From ASV31 sp965229765 (GTDB lineage: Bacteria; Pseudomonadota; Alphaproteobacteria; Rhodobacterales; Rhodobacteraceae), in assembly GCA_965229765.1 (NCBI GenBank), contig CBDDJT010000003.1, positions 1,426,001-1,490,000 of the forward strand: 64,000 nucleotides of DNA, read 5' to 3'. The position numbers and the translations under genes were made by a program. The notes beneath the pieces were generated by a model. That model saw only the letters and a program-made list of their open reading frames with translations. It made no database searches and was not told the origin of the DNA. Shown piece after piece: positions 1-8,642 of this stretch. Numbering within the stretch: position 1 is the first letter of the stretch; each line of letters begins with the position of its first letter.

Positions 1-104
1 ATGTTGACTTTGCCCCCGCGCAATCGAACCGTGACGCGCAGTAAAAATCAGAGCGCGCGGCACCTTTTGGGTGCGACGCGTTTGATGTCGCCCCGGGGGA
101 ATAC

Positions 105-593
105 GTGCCATTTACGCGATTGTCGGTTGCAGCAGCGACTCTTTTTCTGTCTTTGGTGGCTCTTCCTGTCTCGGCCTACCAGATCAACGTCGGCGGCATC
201 GACTATGAGGTGACCTTCGTCGACACGAGCTATACCGCGTCCACGGCGCTGCTGGAATCGCAACCGTGGTGGGGCTCTGCGACGGATGCCGGAACATTCG
301 CCACGGCGGTGGGCGATGCGGACAACGTGGGCGTGACCATCGGGGGTCAGCTTTCCTTCGCCTATGGGACCGGGCCAGTGCCACCTCCTGGGGCCGTTCT
401 CTTCCGATACGTCGACAGCGCAGGCACGGTATCAGGCAACCTGGGCACAGGCCAAAGTGCCACGCTATCCTTCGCCACGGCCACAGCAATCGTCGCGGTG
501 CCGGAAATCGACGGCGCGGTTCTGCCGCAGGCGCTGTTCGTGCTGTTCGCGCTTGGCGCGGGGCTGCACGTGCGGCGCAACCGGCTGGGCTAG
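105..593 (+). CDS. VPEID-CTERM sorting domain secreted protein
   Basis: This 162-residue protein starts at GTG, preceded by a GGGGGA ribosome binding site. A signal peptide spans about residues 1-24 and ends in a VSA cleavage motif. The last 31 residues (132-162) begin with VPEID, continue as one hydrophobic helix and end with a basic RRNR cluster. This tripartite tail is the VPEID-CTERM variant of PEP-CTERM signals, which are processed by an exosortase or archaeosortase-like enzyme in Rhodobacterales. The mature middle is rich in Gly, Ser, Thr and Ala and resembles no enzyme that I recognise. The protein is probably exported, processed at the outer surface and attached to or released with extracellular polymer. 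No exosortase gene lies in the window. The function of the mature part is unknown. Confidence 0.8.
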   Translation: MPFTRLSVAAATLFLSLVALPVSAYQINVGGIDYEVTFVDTSYTASTALLESQPWWGSATDAGTFATAVGDADNVGVTIGGQLSFAYGTGPVPPPGAVLFRYVDSAGTVSGNLGTGQSATLSFATATAIVAVPEIDGAVLPQALFVLFALGAGLHVRRNRLG

Positions 594-599
594 GGCTTT

Positions 600-1553
600 T
601 CAGACCGGGTTCGGCGGGGCGCGGCCCTCGCTGACGGCCACGGCATTGGCCAGCGCCATGCGGCCCATGTCCTCTCGCACCTCCAGCGCGGCGGTGCCGA
701 GGTGCGGCAGCAGAACGGCGTTTTCCAGCGCGATCAGCGCCTCTGGCACCAGCGGCTCGAACTCGTAGACGTCGAGGCCTGCGGCGGCGATGGCGCGCGC
801 CTCCAGCACCGCGATCAGCGCGGCCTCATCCACCACGTCCCCGCGCGAGATGTTCACGAAGACGCCATGCGGCTGCATCGCGGCCAGCGCGGCGGCATCG
901 ATCAGGTGGTGCGTGGCCGCGCCACCCGGCACGCAGACGATCACCACGTCGGCGGCCGCCATCACGTCATGCAGGCCCGGCAGCTGCGTGGCGGGCACGC
1001 CCGGATCGGCCACGGTGGACCGGTTGTGGAACACCACCTTCATGCCGAAGCCGTGGTGGCAGCGCGCGGCCACCGCCTTGCCGATGCGGCCCATGCCGAC
1101 GATGCCCACGGTCTTGCCGGTGACGTGCAGCCCCAGCATCTGGGTCGGCGCCCAGCCGTGCCAGTCGCCCGCGCGCAGGATGCGCTCTCCCTCGGACGCG
1201 CGGCGGGCGGCCATCAGCATCAGGGTCAGCGCGATGTCGGCGGTGGCGTCGGTGACGGCACCCGGCGTGTTGGTCACGATCACCCCGGCCGCCCTGGCGG
1301 CGGCGGCGTCGATATGGTTGTAGCCCACGCCGAAATTGGCCAGCACCCGGCAGCGGTGCGGCCCGCCGGCAAAGACCTCGGCCCGGAACGCATCGCCAAG
1401 GGTGGGGATGACGGCGTCATAGTCCGCCAGCGCGGCGCGCGCCTGATCCAGCGTCAGCGGCGCATCGGTGGGCGACAGCGTGACATCGAAATGCCGCGCG
1501 GCGTCTTGCATGATGCTGTCGGGCAGCGCGCGGGTGAACAGGAGTTTCTGCAT
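600..1553 (-). CDS. D-isomer-specific 2-hydroxyacid dehydrogenase (glyoxylate/hydroxypyruvate reductase type)
   Basis: This 317-residue cytoplasmic NAD(P)-dependent oxidoreductase interconverts 2-oxo acids and D-2-hydroxy acids. The Rossmann motif GMGRIG is at residues 153-158. The family catalytic triad is visible: Arg237 in NISRGD, Glu266 in the YEFEP loop and His284 in LPHLGT. The length is normal for the family. The start codon overlaps the stop of the upstream csaA-like gene by one base (TGATG), so it is the last gene of a YbjN-proC-csaA-dehydrogenase operon. The exact substrate cannot be read from sequence; glyoxylate, hydroxypyruvate or a related 2-oxo acid is most likely. Confidence 0.9.
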   Translation of the reverse strand: MQKLLFTRALPDSIMQDAARHFDVTLSPTDAPLTLDQARAALADYDAVIPTLGDAFRAEVFAGGPHRCRVLANFGVGYNHIDAAAARAAGVIVTNTPGAVTDATADIALTLMLMAARRASEGERILRAGDWHGWAPTQMLGLHVTGKTVGIVGMGRIGKAVAARCHHGFGMKVVFHNRSTVADPGVPATQLPGLHDVMAAADVVIVCVPGGAATHHLIDAAALAAMQPHGVFVNISRGDVVDEAALIAVLEARAIAAAGLDVYEFEPLVPEALIALENAVLLPHLGTAALEVREDMGRMALANAVAVSEGRAPPNPV

Positions 1554-1891
1554 CAGTGCATCCTTGCGCCTTCGGGGACGTCCTGATCCGGGGCAATCAG
1601 CACGATCGCGCCATCCGCATCGGACGCGCCCAGCACCAGTACCTCGGACATGAAGGGGCCGATCTGGCGCGGGGGGAAGTTGACCACGGCCATGACCTGA
1701 AGGCCCACCAGCGCCTCGGGCGTGTAGTGAACCGTGATCTGGGCAGAGCTCTTGCGCTCGCCGATCTCGGGGCCGAAATCGATCCAGAGCTTGATCGCGG
1801 GCTTGCGCGCCTCGGGGAAGGGTTCGGCGCGGGTCACGCGGCCCACGCGGATATCCACCTTCAGAAAGTCGTCAAAGCTGATCTCTGCCAT
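1553..1891 (-). CDS. csaA: CsaA-like tRNA-binding domain protein
   Basis: This 112-residue protein is a single OB-fold of the tRNA-binding (EMAP/MetRS C-terminal) family. It carries the typical DIRVGRV segment near residues 13-19 and the SAQITVHYTPE and NFPPRQIGPFMSEVLVLG stretches that define stand-alone CsaA-type proteins. CsaA dimers bind tRNA and have been credited with chaperone or export-related activity in Bacillus. The gene lies three bases downstream of proC and overlaps the next gene by one base, so it is translated as part of that operon. A role in tRNA handling is likely; the chaperone role is not evident from the sequence. Confidence 0.88.
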   Translation of the reverse strand: MAEISFDDFLKVDIRVGRVTRAEPFPEARKPAIKLWIDFGPEIGERKSSAQITVHYTPEALVGLQVMAVVNFPPRQIGPFMSEVLVLGASDADGAIVLIAPDQDVPEGARMH

Positions 1892-1894
1892 GGC

Positions 1895-2710
1895 TCAGCC
1901 CCGCAATTCGCGCGAGCGGTCGGCGGCGGCCTTGACCGCGCGGCGCAAGAGGGCGGGAAAGCCCGTGTCCTCGTCCATCAGGACGCCCAGCGCGGCGGCG
2001 GTGGTGCCCTGCGGGCTGGTGACGTTGATGCGCAGTTGCGCGGGGTCCTCGTCGGCGGCCTCTGCCAGCGCGCCGGCCCCGGCGACGGTGGCCATCGCCA
2101 GGCGCATGGCGAGTTCCGGGGGCAGGCCTTCGGCCGCGCCGGCGGCGGCCAGCGTTTCGATCAGGTGGAAGACATAGGCCGGGCCCGACCCGGAGACGGC
2201 GGTGACGGCGTCCATCTGGACCTCATCATCCAGCCGCACCACCTGCCCCACGGCGGACAGAAGCGTTTCGGCGCCGCGCAGGTCGGCCTCTGACGCGGTT
2301 GCGTTCCCGATGATCGCGGTGATGCCGCGCCCGATGGCGGCGGGCGTGTTGGGCATGGCGCGGATTACCGGTGTGCCGGCGCCCATGGCGGCCTCATAGG
2401 CCGAGATCGGCGTTCCGGCGGCCACCGACAGGATCAGCGTGGCGCCCCCGCCAAGCGCGGCCAGCCGGGGCAGCGCGTCGCCCATCATCTGCGGCTTGAC
2501 CGCCACCAGCGCGATGGCGGGATCGCCCGGCAGGTCCTCGTTCAGGTGCAGCCCGTCAAGGCCCTTCAGCCAGTCGGACGGCTTGGGGTCGAGGATCCAG
2601 ACGGACGACGGCGGCAGGCCCTGCGCCAGCCAGCCTTCGAGCATCGCCGATCCCATCTTGCCGCAGCCAAGCATCACAAGGCCGCGGCGTGCAATTTCAT
2701 CGAGTGTCAT
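1895..2710 (-). CDS. proC: pyrroline-5-carboxylate reductase
   Basis: This 271-residue enzyme performs the last step of proline synthesis, reducing 1-pyrroline-5-carboxylate with NAD(P)H. The dinucleotide site GCGKMG is at residues 15-20, and the C-terminal family signature is present around VTSPQGTTAAAL. The length is normal. It sits 30 bases downstream of the YbjN-family gene and three bases upstream of the csaA-like gene. A YbjN-proC-csaA order recurs in Rhodobacteraceae, as far as I recall. No proA or proB is in the window. Confidence 0.95.
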   Translation of the reverse strand: MTLDEIARRGLVMLGCGKMGSAMLEGWLAQGLPPSSVWILDPKPSDWLKGLDGLHLNEDLPGDPAIALVAVKPQMMGDALPRLAALGGGATLILSVAAGTPISAYEAAMGAGTPVIRAMPNTPAAIGRGITAIIGNATASEADLRGAETLLSAVGQVVRLDDEVQMDAVTAVSGSGPAYVFHLIETLAAAGAAEGLPPELAMRLAMATVAGAGALAEAADEDPAQLRINVTSPQGTTAAALGVLMDEDTGFPALLRRAVKAAADRSRELRG

Positions 2711-2740
2711 AATCCGCCTCCGGGGTTCCGGGGGCGGAGC

Positions 2741-3241
2741 CTAGGCGCGGCCGTAGGCCTCTGCAATGGCGACCTGCATCGCATCGGCCGGCGTGCGCCC
2801 GCCCCAGGCCACCAGCTGGAACGCGGGATAGAAGCGTTCGGCAGCGGTGACCGCGTTGGCGATCATCCGGTCGATCTGTTCGGACCCGGCCATCTGGCCG
2901 CCGGCCAGCACCAGCCCGTAGCGATAGACCATCAGACGCTGTTCCGGCCAGTAGCTGAACGCGCCCGCCCAGCAGGTGTCGTTGGTGCGGTTCAGCGTCT
3001 CGTAAAGCGCGGGCAGGCGTTCCTCTGGCGGCTCCATCTCGAAGGTGCAGATCATCCGGAGCGTTTCGTCGAACCCGGTCCAGGCCAGCGTGATCGAGTA
3101 GGTGCGCCACTGGCCCTCGACCGCCATCGCGATCTGGTCGTCGGCGACGCGGTCGAAATCCCAGTCGTTGTACTCGGCGAGATGCTCGACGATGTCGATC
3201 GGATGGATGTCATCCGTCTCGAACTGCTCTGCAATGGACAT
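2741..3241 (-). CDS. YbjN domain-containing protein
   Basis: This 166-residue protein matches the YbjN family, which has a fold like type III secretion chaperones. It has no signal peptide or membrane segment and contains the family's acidic and aromatic core (for example the ALYETLNRTNDTCWAGAFSYW region cut across residues 80-100). Members are small cytosolic proteins of uncertain role; E. coli YbjN affects motility and stress responses when overexpressed. It is the first gene of the minus-strand operon leading into proC, and an AT-richer spacer from 3242 to 3517 lies upstream. The function remains unassigned. Confidence 0.85.
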   Translation of the reverse strand: MSIAEQFETDDIHPIDIVEHLAEYNDWDFDRVADDQIAMAVEGQWRTYSITLAWTGFDETLRMICTFEMEPPEERLPALYETLNRTNDTCWAGAFSYWPEQRLMVYRYGLVLAGGQMAGSEQIDRMIANAVTAAERFYPAFQLVAWGGRTPADAMQVAIAEAYGRA

Positions 3242-3489
3242 GCCCGGCCTCGTGGTTTGTAGCCTTCAGGGGCATGGTGCCCACTAAGGCTTGGTGCCTG
3301 CTCAAGGTGGGGCGTTGGTTCCCACTCTTATTACGAGATATGGTGTTCGGAAAGGCTGAGGCTGTAAAGCCCTATTTGGAAGTTACCCCCATCAAATCGG
3401 GCATTCGCGCCGTTTCCGGCGGCAAATCGCGTAACGTTTCGATGAAATGCCGCAATGCGGGCGCGCGCGGGGGTGGCGCGCGGCGCGGA

Positions 3490-3509
3490 GGGGCCGCGCG
3501 GGCGGCCCC
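3490..3509 (-). terminator. candidate hairpin downstream of ubiK
   Basis: A perfect 8-bp stem (GGGGCCGC pairing with GCGGCCCC, four-base loop) begins eight bases beyond the ubiK stop codon. There is no run of U after it on the minus strand, so it is either a weak terminator or a 3'-end-stabilising hairpin. Confidence 0.4.
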
Positions 3510-3517
3510 GTCCGGTA

Positions 3518-3775
3518 TCAATCGGCGGACTTGGAGGCGCCCGCTTCGATCGCGTCGAGCCGGGCCTTGAGCGCGGCGTTCTCCTCGCGCGCCTTCTGCG
3601 CCATCGCCCGAACGGCGTCGAATTCTTCCCGGGTGACGAAGTCTCGGTCGGCCAGCCAGCGGTCGATCATGCCCTTGAAGGCGGTTTCGGCCTCGTCCTT
3701 GGCGCCCTGGGCGACACCCATGGCATTGGTCATCAGCTGCGAGATGTCCTCGAAAACCTTGTTGCGGGTCTGCAT
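3518..3775 (-). CDS. ubiK: UbiK-family ubiquinone biosynthesis accessory factor (BMFP domain)
   Basis: This 85-residue coiled-coil protein of the BMFP/UbiK family starts at the ATG at 3775, with AGGAGC nine bases upstream; longer in-frame starts would read through lgt. The C-terminal half (TREEFDAVRAMAQKA...ALKARLD) is the conserved amphipathic coiled coil. UbiK trimerises and works with UbiJ at the membrane or lipid interface to support ubiquinone synthesis; some members also promote membrane fusion in vitro. It diverges from lgt across a 93-base gap. Confidence 0.88.
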   Translation of the reverse strand: MQTRNKVFEDISQLMTNAMGVAQGAKDEAETAFKGMIDRWLADRDFVTREEFDAVRAMAQKAREENAALKARLDAIEAGASKSAD

Positions 3776-3868
3776 CTGGGGCTCCTTTGCGGTTTCGGTG
3801 TTATATGGTCCCCACCCCGCGCGGGCACAAGCTTGACTTCGCCGGGGGGCCATGGACAAGGATGCGCC

Positions 3869-4759
3869 ATGCTGCCCGCCGCGATCCCCTTTCCCGACCT
3901 CAGCCCAGAGCTGTTCTCGATTGAAATCGGCGGCTTCGCCTTTGCGCTGCGCTGGTACGCGCTGGCCTATATCGCGGGCCTGCTGATCGCGTGGTGGCTG
4001 GCGGTGCGGGCGGTATCGAACGCACGCCTCTGGCCCGCCGAACGGCCACCGATGACCCGCGACCAGGTCGAGGAACTGATGACCTGGGTCATCCTGGGCG
4101 TGGTGATCGGCGGGCGGCTGGGTTTCGTGCTGTTCTACCAGCCCGCCTATTACCTGGCGAACCCGGCGCAGATCCCGATGATCTGGCAGGGCGGCATGGC
4201 ATTTCACGGCGGGTTTCTTGGCGTTGTCGTCGCGGGGCTTCTGTTCTGCCGAAAGCATGGCATCGCACCGATGTCGGCCGCGGACATGTTCGCGCTGGCC
4301 ACGCCGCCGGGACTTATGCTGGGGCGTCTTTCGAACTTCATCAATGCCGAGCTTTGGGGGCGGCCCACCGATGTGCCCTGGGGCGTGATCTTTCCCGGGC
4401 CTATGGCGCAGGACTGTCCGGGCATCGAGGGGCTTTGCGCGCGCCATCCCTCGCAGCTGTACCAGGCGGGGCTGGAGGGGCTGCTGCTGGGTTTGGTGCT
4501 GCTGGCGCTGGCGTTCCGGGGCGGCTGGCTGAAACGGCCCGGCCAGATCACCGGGCTGTTCCTGGCGGGCTACGGCGCGGCGCGCGTCTTCGTCGAGGCA
4601 TTCCGCCAGGCCGACCCGCAGTTCATCACGCCGGACAATCCGATGGGTCACGTGATCCGGCTGGGCGAGGCCGGGCTGACCATGGGGCAGCTCTTGTCGC
4701 TGCCGATGCTGCTGGCGGGGCTGGCCCTGATCGCGTGGTCCCGGCGCCGGGCGACATGA
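3869..4759 (+). CDS. lgt: prolipoprotein diacylglyceryl transferase
   Basis: This 296-residue polytopic inner-membrane enzyme transfers diacylglycerol from phosphatidylglycerol to the lipobox cysteine of prolipoproteins. The family signature GRLSNFINAELWGRPTD is at residues 152-168, and the HGG motif has its catalytic-type His at residue 113. About seven hydrophobic segments are present. The ATG at 3869 has AAGGA seven bases upstream and gives a normal family length; upstream in-frame starts would overlap ubiK and lack similarity. Its stop overlaps the midA-like start by ATGA, making it the first gene of an lgt-midA-pgeF operon. Confidence 0.95.
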   Translation: MLPAAIPFPDLSPELFSIEIGGFAFALRWYALAYIAGLLIAWWLAVRAVSNARLWPAERPPMTRDQVEELMTWVILGVVIGGRLGFVLFYQPAYYLANPAQIPMIWQGGMAFHGGFLGVVVAGLLFCRKHGIAPMSAADMFALATPPGLMLGRLSNFINAELWGRPTDVPWGVIFPGPMAQDCPGIEGLCARHPSQLYQAGLEGLLLGLVLLALAFRGGWLKRPGQITGLFLAGYGAARVFVEAFRQADPQFITPDNPMGHVIRLGEAGLTMGQLLSLPMLLAGLALIAWSRRRAT

Positions 4760-5823
4760 CCGCGCTGGGAGACCGGCTGATCCGGCGGATTGCCGCCACC
4801 GGCCCGATCACGCTGGCCGACTACATGGCCGAATGCCTGCTAGACCCGCAGGACGGCTATTACGCCACGCGCGATCCGCTGGGCGCAGAGGGCGATTTCA
4901 CCACGGCCCCGGAAATCAGCCAGATGTTCGGGGAACTGTTGGGCCTTGCGCTGGCGCAGTCGTGGCTGTCGCAGGGGGCGCCGGCGGCCTTCACGCTGGC
5001 AGAGCTGGGCCCCGGGCGCGGCACGCTGATGGCCGACATCCTGCGCGCCACGCAGGCCGTCCCGGGGTTTCACGAAGCCGCGCGCGTCGTGCTGGTCGAG
5101 GCGTCGCCCGTGCTGCGCGGACGTCAGGCCGAGGCGCTGGCGGGCGCGCGGGCGTTGGCGTGGTGCGACGGCGCGGACGATCTGCCCGACGCGCCCTTGT
5201 GGCTGGTGGCCAACGAGTTCTTCGACGCGCTGCCGGTGCGCCAGTTCCAGCGGGTGGGCGACATCTGGCGGGAACGGCAGGTTGGCGTGGCCGATGGCCG
5301 GCTTGTCATGGGGCTTGGCGGGCCGGTGACGCTGCCGGAACCGGCCGCGCGGATGGGCCACACACCGGACGGCGGCATCGTCGAGATCCGGCCGGCGGCG
5401 GGCGCGGTGATGCAGGCGCTGGCCGACCGGATCGCGCGGCACGGCGGCGCGGCGCTGGTGATCGACTATGGCGACTGGGGCTCTTGCGGCGACACGTTTC
5501 AGGCGGTCGCGGGGCACGCCCCCGCCGATCCCCTGGCCGCCCCGGGGCAGGCCGACCTGACCGCGCACGTGGATTTCGCCGCGCTGGCCGCCGCCGCGCC
5601 GGGGCTGGACGCAAGCGCGCTGACACCGCAGGGGGTGTTCCTCGAACGCCTCGGGATCACGCCGCGCGCGCAGCAACTTGCCCATGGCCTGACCGCTGAC
5701 GCGCTGGAGACGCACGTGTCGGCCCATCGCCGCTTGACCCATCCGCAGGAAATGGGAACCCTGTTCAAGGCGATCGGCTTTGTCCCTCGGGGGGCCGATC
5801 CGCTACCGGGGCTGCAGGAATGA
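4756..5823 (+). CDS. MidA/NDUFAF7-type class I SAM-dependent methyltransferase
   Basis: This 355-residue protein belongs to the family that includes mitochondrial NDUFAF7/MidA, an arginine methyltransferase needed for complex I assembly. The N-terminal PITLADYMAECLLDPQDGYY segment and the SAM-binding motif ELGPGRGTL (residues 83-91) are typical. The family's Val/Leu-Ala-Asn-Glu-Phe-Phe-Asp segment, LVANEFFDALPVRQF, is present. It overlaps lgt and pgeF by four bases at each end, so the three genes are translationally coupled. A complex I methylation role is an inference from the mitochondrial homologue; bacterial substrates are not established. Confidence 0.9.
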   Translation: MTALGDRLIRRIAATGPITLADYMAECLLDPQDGYYATRDPLGAEGDFTTAPEISQMFGELLGLALAQSWLSQGAPAAFTLAELGPGRGTLMADILRATQAVPGFHEAARVVLVEASPVLRGRQAEALAGARALAWCDGADDLPDAPLWLVANEFFDALPVRQFQRVGDIWRERQVGVADGRLVMGLGGPVTLPEPAARMGHTPDGGIVEIRPAAGAVMQALADRIARHGGAALVIDYGDWGSCGDTFQAVAGHAPADPLAAPGQADLTAHVDFAALAAAAPGLDASALTPQGVFLERLGITPRAQQLAHGLTADALETHVSAHRRLTHPQEMGTLFKAIGFVPRGADPLPGLQE

Positions 5824-6578
5824 CACTTGAGATCATCACAACGCCTGAACTGCGCAAGGTTCGGCACGGCTTTTTCACGCGGCGCGGCGGCGCGTCGAGC
5901 GGCGTGTTCGAGGGGCTGAACTGCGGCCCCGGATCCAGCGACCAGGCCGAAATGGTGCGCATCAACCGCGCCCGCGTCGCCGAGGCGATGGAAGTGGACG
6001 ACGACGGCCTGACCACCGTGCACCAGACCCATTCGGCCCATGTGGTGGCGGTCGACGGCCCCCTGCCGGAACCGCGGCCAAAGGCCGACGCGATGGTTAC
6101 GGCCCTGCCGGGCGTCGCGCTGGGGGTGCTGACCGCGGATTGCCAGCCCGTGCTCTTCGCCGACGCCAGGTCCGGGGTTGTGGGCGCGGCACACGCGGGC
6201 TGGAAGGGCGCGCGAGATGGCGTGCTGGAGGCGACGCTTGACGCGATGGAGACGCTGGGCGCCGACCGCGCGGACATCATCGCCGTGATCGGTCCGACGA
6301 TCAGCCAGCGCGCCTACGAGGTCGGGCCAGAGTTTCTTGAGACCTTCCTTGATGACGATGCCGACAGCGCGCGGTTCTTCATCAACGGCAAGAACGACCG
6401 CTATCACTTCGATCTGCCCGGCTATGGGCTGCACCGGCTGCGGCAGGCGGGCGTGGGCGAGGCGACGTGGACGCGGCATTGCACCTATTCCGAGCCCGAC
6501 CGCTTCTTTTCCTACCGGCGCAGCGTGCACCGGAAAGAGGCCGACTATGGCCGCCTGATTTCGGTGATTCGCCTCTGA
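5820..6578 (+). CDS. pgeF: PgeF/YfiH laccase-domain protein
   Basis: This 252-residue protein is of the Cu-oxidase_4 (YfiH, PgeF, FAMIN) family. Likely Zn ligands are His71 (HQTHSAH), Cys108 (TADCQP) and His125 (AAHAGWKG), matching the conserved His-Cys-His triad. PgeF edits mis-made peptidoglycan precursors carrying L-Ser, and the wider family has purine nucleoside phosphorylase or deaminase activity. It is the last gene of lgt-midA-pgeF and overlaps midA by ATGA. Which activity dominates here cannot be judged from sequence. Confidence 0.92.
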   Translation: MTLEIITTPELRKVRHGFFTRRGGASSGVFEGLNCGPGSSDQAEMVRINRARVAEAMEVDDDGLTTVHQTHSAHVVAVDGPLPEPRPKADAMVTALPGVALGVLTADCQPVLFADARSGVVGAAHAGWKGARDGVLEATLDAMETLGADRADIIAVIGPTISQRAYEVGPEFLETFLDDDADSARFFINGKNDRYHFDLPGYGLHRLRQAGVGEATWTRHCTYSEPDRFFSYRRSVHRKEADYGRLISVIRL

Positions 6579-6877
6579 CGGGCCGCGCGCGCGCCAGATC
6601 GTGGCCATGGCATGGCTGCGGCCCGACCCATTCCCGCCGCAAATCCGGAAACAGCCCCATGGGTTGTATGGCATTGTTTCGCGAACACCGCGAAATCCCC
6701 TGATTTCGACCGATCTTGCAACCCGATGCCGCGCCGAAGCGTTTGCCACAATTGCCCCTGATGCGGCCCGGGGAAACCTGCGCGCGCGGCCATGCTGATG
6801 CCCGATTGCCCCGTAGATTGGGGGATGAACGCGGCGCATCGCACGGTGCGCCCTGCCACGAACCGAGGAGAGAGATC

Positions 6878-7030
6878 ATGACCACCCGCCGCCGCTGGAT
6901 CGACGCCACCATCACCGAGTCCGCCCGCACCGAGGTCAAGATGCCCTGGGAACGCGGCGCACGCCGCGCGGCATGGATCGTCAAGCGCGACGCCAAGGCC
7001 CCCGCCAAGACGGACCGCCGCACCGCCTGA
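6878..7030 (+). CDS. conserved small basic protein (50 aa)
   Basis: The short reading frame starts at an ATG 8 bases after a strong GAGGAG site and encodes 50 residues rich in Arg, Thr and Ala. A central MPWERGARRAAWIVKR segment is a likely amphipathic, positively charged helix. I believe similar short proteins are found in Rhodobacteraceae, but I do not recognise a function. It has its own 299-base upstream region (6579-6877), in which I see no other gene. Translation is supported by the ribosome binding site rather than by a named family. Confidence 0.55.
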   Translation: MTTRRRWIDATITESARTEVKMPWERGARRAAWIVKRDAKAPAKTDRRTA

Positions 7031-7203
7031 GCGCACGCGATTCGATGGCGGCGGCCGAACGGGCCGCGGCCATTGTGCCACAGGCATGGGCCGCCCTGCC
7101 GCCCAATGTGGCAGCACAGTGACGGACCGTTCCGGGGAGGCGAAACAATGTCCAGCTCGCCGTCGCAATTGCCCCCCGCACGGCAACCAATCTTTCCAAG
7201 CCT

Positions 7204-7232
7204 TTGACAATAGATGAGGATTTGCCGCATCC
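7204..7232 (+). promoter_or_regulatory. candidate sigma-70 promoter of the Hint gene
   Basis: A perfect TTGACA hexamer (7204-7209) lies about 85 bases before the Hint gene start. With a 17-19-base spacer the possible -10 is only a weak GCATCC/CATCCT, so the call rests on the -35 and position. Confidence 0.3.
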
Positions 7233-7292
7233 TCTCTTCATCTGCTGAAATCGGTGGGGGCCGGTACAGACAGAGCCGCGAGGAGCGACCGC

Positions 7293-8090
7293 ATGTCCTA
7301 TCCCCACCTTCCCGGACCCGGAGCAGGGCTGCCCGCCGTATCGGGCACCGAAACACGCCGCTGGACGGCGCGCCGCACGTCCACCCCCCGCCCGATCACC
7401 CGCGTGCCGATGCGCCGCTACGAGATCATGGCGCTGACCCATAATGGCGAGCTGATCGACGAGGTGCGCGCCGCACCTGCCATTCCGATCTTCGAATCCG
7501 CCTTCTGCGCCATGGCGCGCGGCACCATCCTGCACACGGACGAGGGCCATGTCGCCATCGAGGATCTTGTGCCGGGGATGCAGGTCGAGACACGCGACCA
7601 CGGGATGCAGACGCTAATGTGGCGCGGCGCAACGCATGTGGCCGCGACCCCCGACATGCCCGAAAAGGGCCCCGCGCTTTACCGCATCCCGATGGACAGC
7701 TTCGGGCCGCAGCGCCCGATGCCGGATCTTCTTCTTGGCCCCTACGCGCGCATCCTTCACCGCAACCCGGCGTTGACCTCGCTGATCGGGCGCGACGATG
7801 CGCTGGCCCCGGTCAGTGCCTTTGCCGACGGCCACTCGGTGATCCGCGTCACCCCGGCGTCATCCGTGCGAGTGTTCCACCTTGGCTTTTCGCGCCACCA
7901 GGTGATCGAGGCGAACGGGCTGGCGATCGAGACGATGCACCCCGGCCCGGAGGTCGCGAACCTTCTGTCGCTGGAAGAACTGCGCAGTTTCCTGACGCTG
8001 TTCCCGCATGTTTCCGGGATATCCATGTTCGGGCCGCTGCGCATCCCGCGGCTGAGCCACGAGGCGTGCGAGGCGGTGCTGGCGGCCTAG
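7293..8090 (+). CDS. Hint domain protein with degenerate active-site motif
   Basis: This 265-residue protein belongs to the Hint_2 (hedgehog/intein) family common in Rhodobacteraceae. The N-terminal cysteine position of the Hint fold is Cys72 (FCAMARGTIL), followed by the IEDLVPGM turn and the closing HQVIEANGLAIETMHPG strand pair. The usual SPDHR block, intact in the second Hint protein at 63074-63988, reads GPYAR here, with Ala152 in place of the His. Autoprocessing is therefore doubtful. The ATG at 7293 has GAGGAG seven bases upstream. There is no signal peptide; a basic, Thr/Arg-rich N-terminus precedes the domain. The role is unknown. Confidence 0.85.
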   Translation: MSYPHLPGPGAGLPAVSGTETRRWTARRTSTPRPITRVPMRRYEIMALTHNGELIDEVRAAPAIPIFESAFCAMARGTILHTDEGHVAIEDLVPGMQVETRDHGMQTLMWRGATHVAATPDMPEKGPALYRIPMDSFGPQRPMPDLLLGPYARILHRNPALTSLIGRDDALAPVSAFADGHSVIRVTPASSVRVFHLGFSRHQVIEANGLAIETMHPGPEVANLLSLEELRSFLTLFPHVSGISMFGPLRIPRLSHEACEAVLAA

Positions 8091-8106
8091 GCCGCCGCCG
8101 GGCCGT

Positions 8107-8607
8107 CTATGCGGTGCGGCCCAGCCGGTCTTCAAGCACGTCGAATGGCACGCCCGGCTCGTCCTTGGAGCCGCGGATCACCAGCGATGTCTTGACGCTG
8201 ATCACGTTGTCGGCGGCAGTCAGCTGTTCGGTCAGGAAGCTTTGGAAGGTCGAAAGATCGGGCGCGACGCATTTGAGGATGAAATCCACCTCGCCGTTCA
8301 GCATGTGGCATTCGCGGACCAGCGGCCACGCCCGGCAGCGTGCCTCGAACGCAGACAGGTCGGCCTCGGCCTGGCTTTGCAGCCCGACCATGGCAAACAC
8401 CTGAACCTCGAAGCCCAGCCTGCGCGGATCGACATCCGCGTGATAGCCGCGGATATAGCCCTGCTCTTCCAGCGTGCGGACGCGGCGCAGGCAGGGCGGC
8501 GCGGAAATGCCCACGCGGCGGGCCAGTTCGACGTTGGTCATCCGCCCGTCGCCCTGAAGCTCGGCTAGGATCTTGCGGTCGATGGCGTCCAGTCTGCTGT
8601 CGGGCAT
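8107..8607 (-). CDS. Lrp/AsnC family transcriptional regulator
   Basis: This 166-residue protein has an N-terminal winged helix (residues 5-60; MTNVELARRVGISAPPCLRR is the recognition helix region) and a C-terminal RAM ligand-binding domain (about 70-150). Such proteins form octamers and sense amino acids or related acids. It is transcribed divergently from the monooxygenase-cupin-Ldh operon, with a 151-base shared region that carries three copies of a GCGCAA-type half site (8643-8687). It is therefore a likely regulator of that operon and of itself. Confidence 0.93.
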   Translation of the reverse strand: MPDSRLDAIDRKILAELQGDGRMTNVELARRVGISAPPCLRRVRTLEEQGYIRGYHADVDPRRLGFEVQVFAMVGLQSQAEADLSAFEARCRAWPLVRECHMLNGEVDFILKCVAPDLSTFQSFLTEQLTAADNVISVKTSLVIRGSKDEPGVPFDVLEDRLGRTA

Positions 8608-8642
8608 TGCGCGACTCCAACGGGGTGATTTTTTCGAACACT

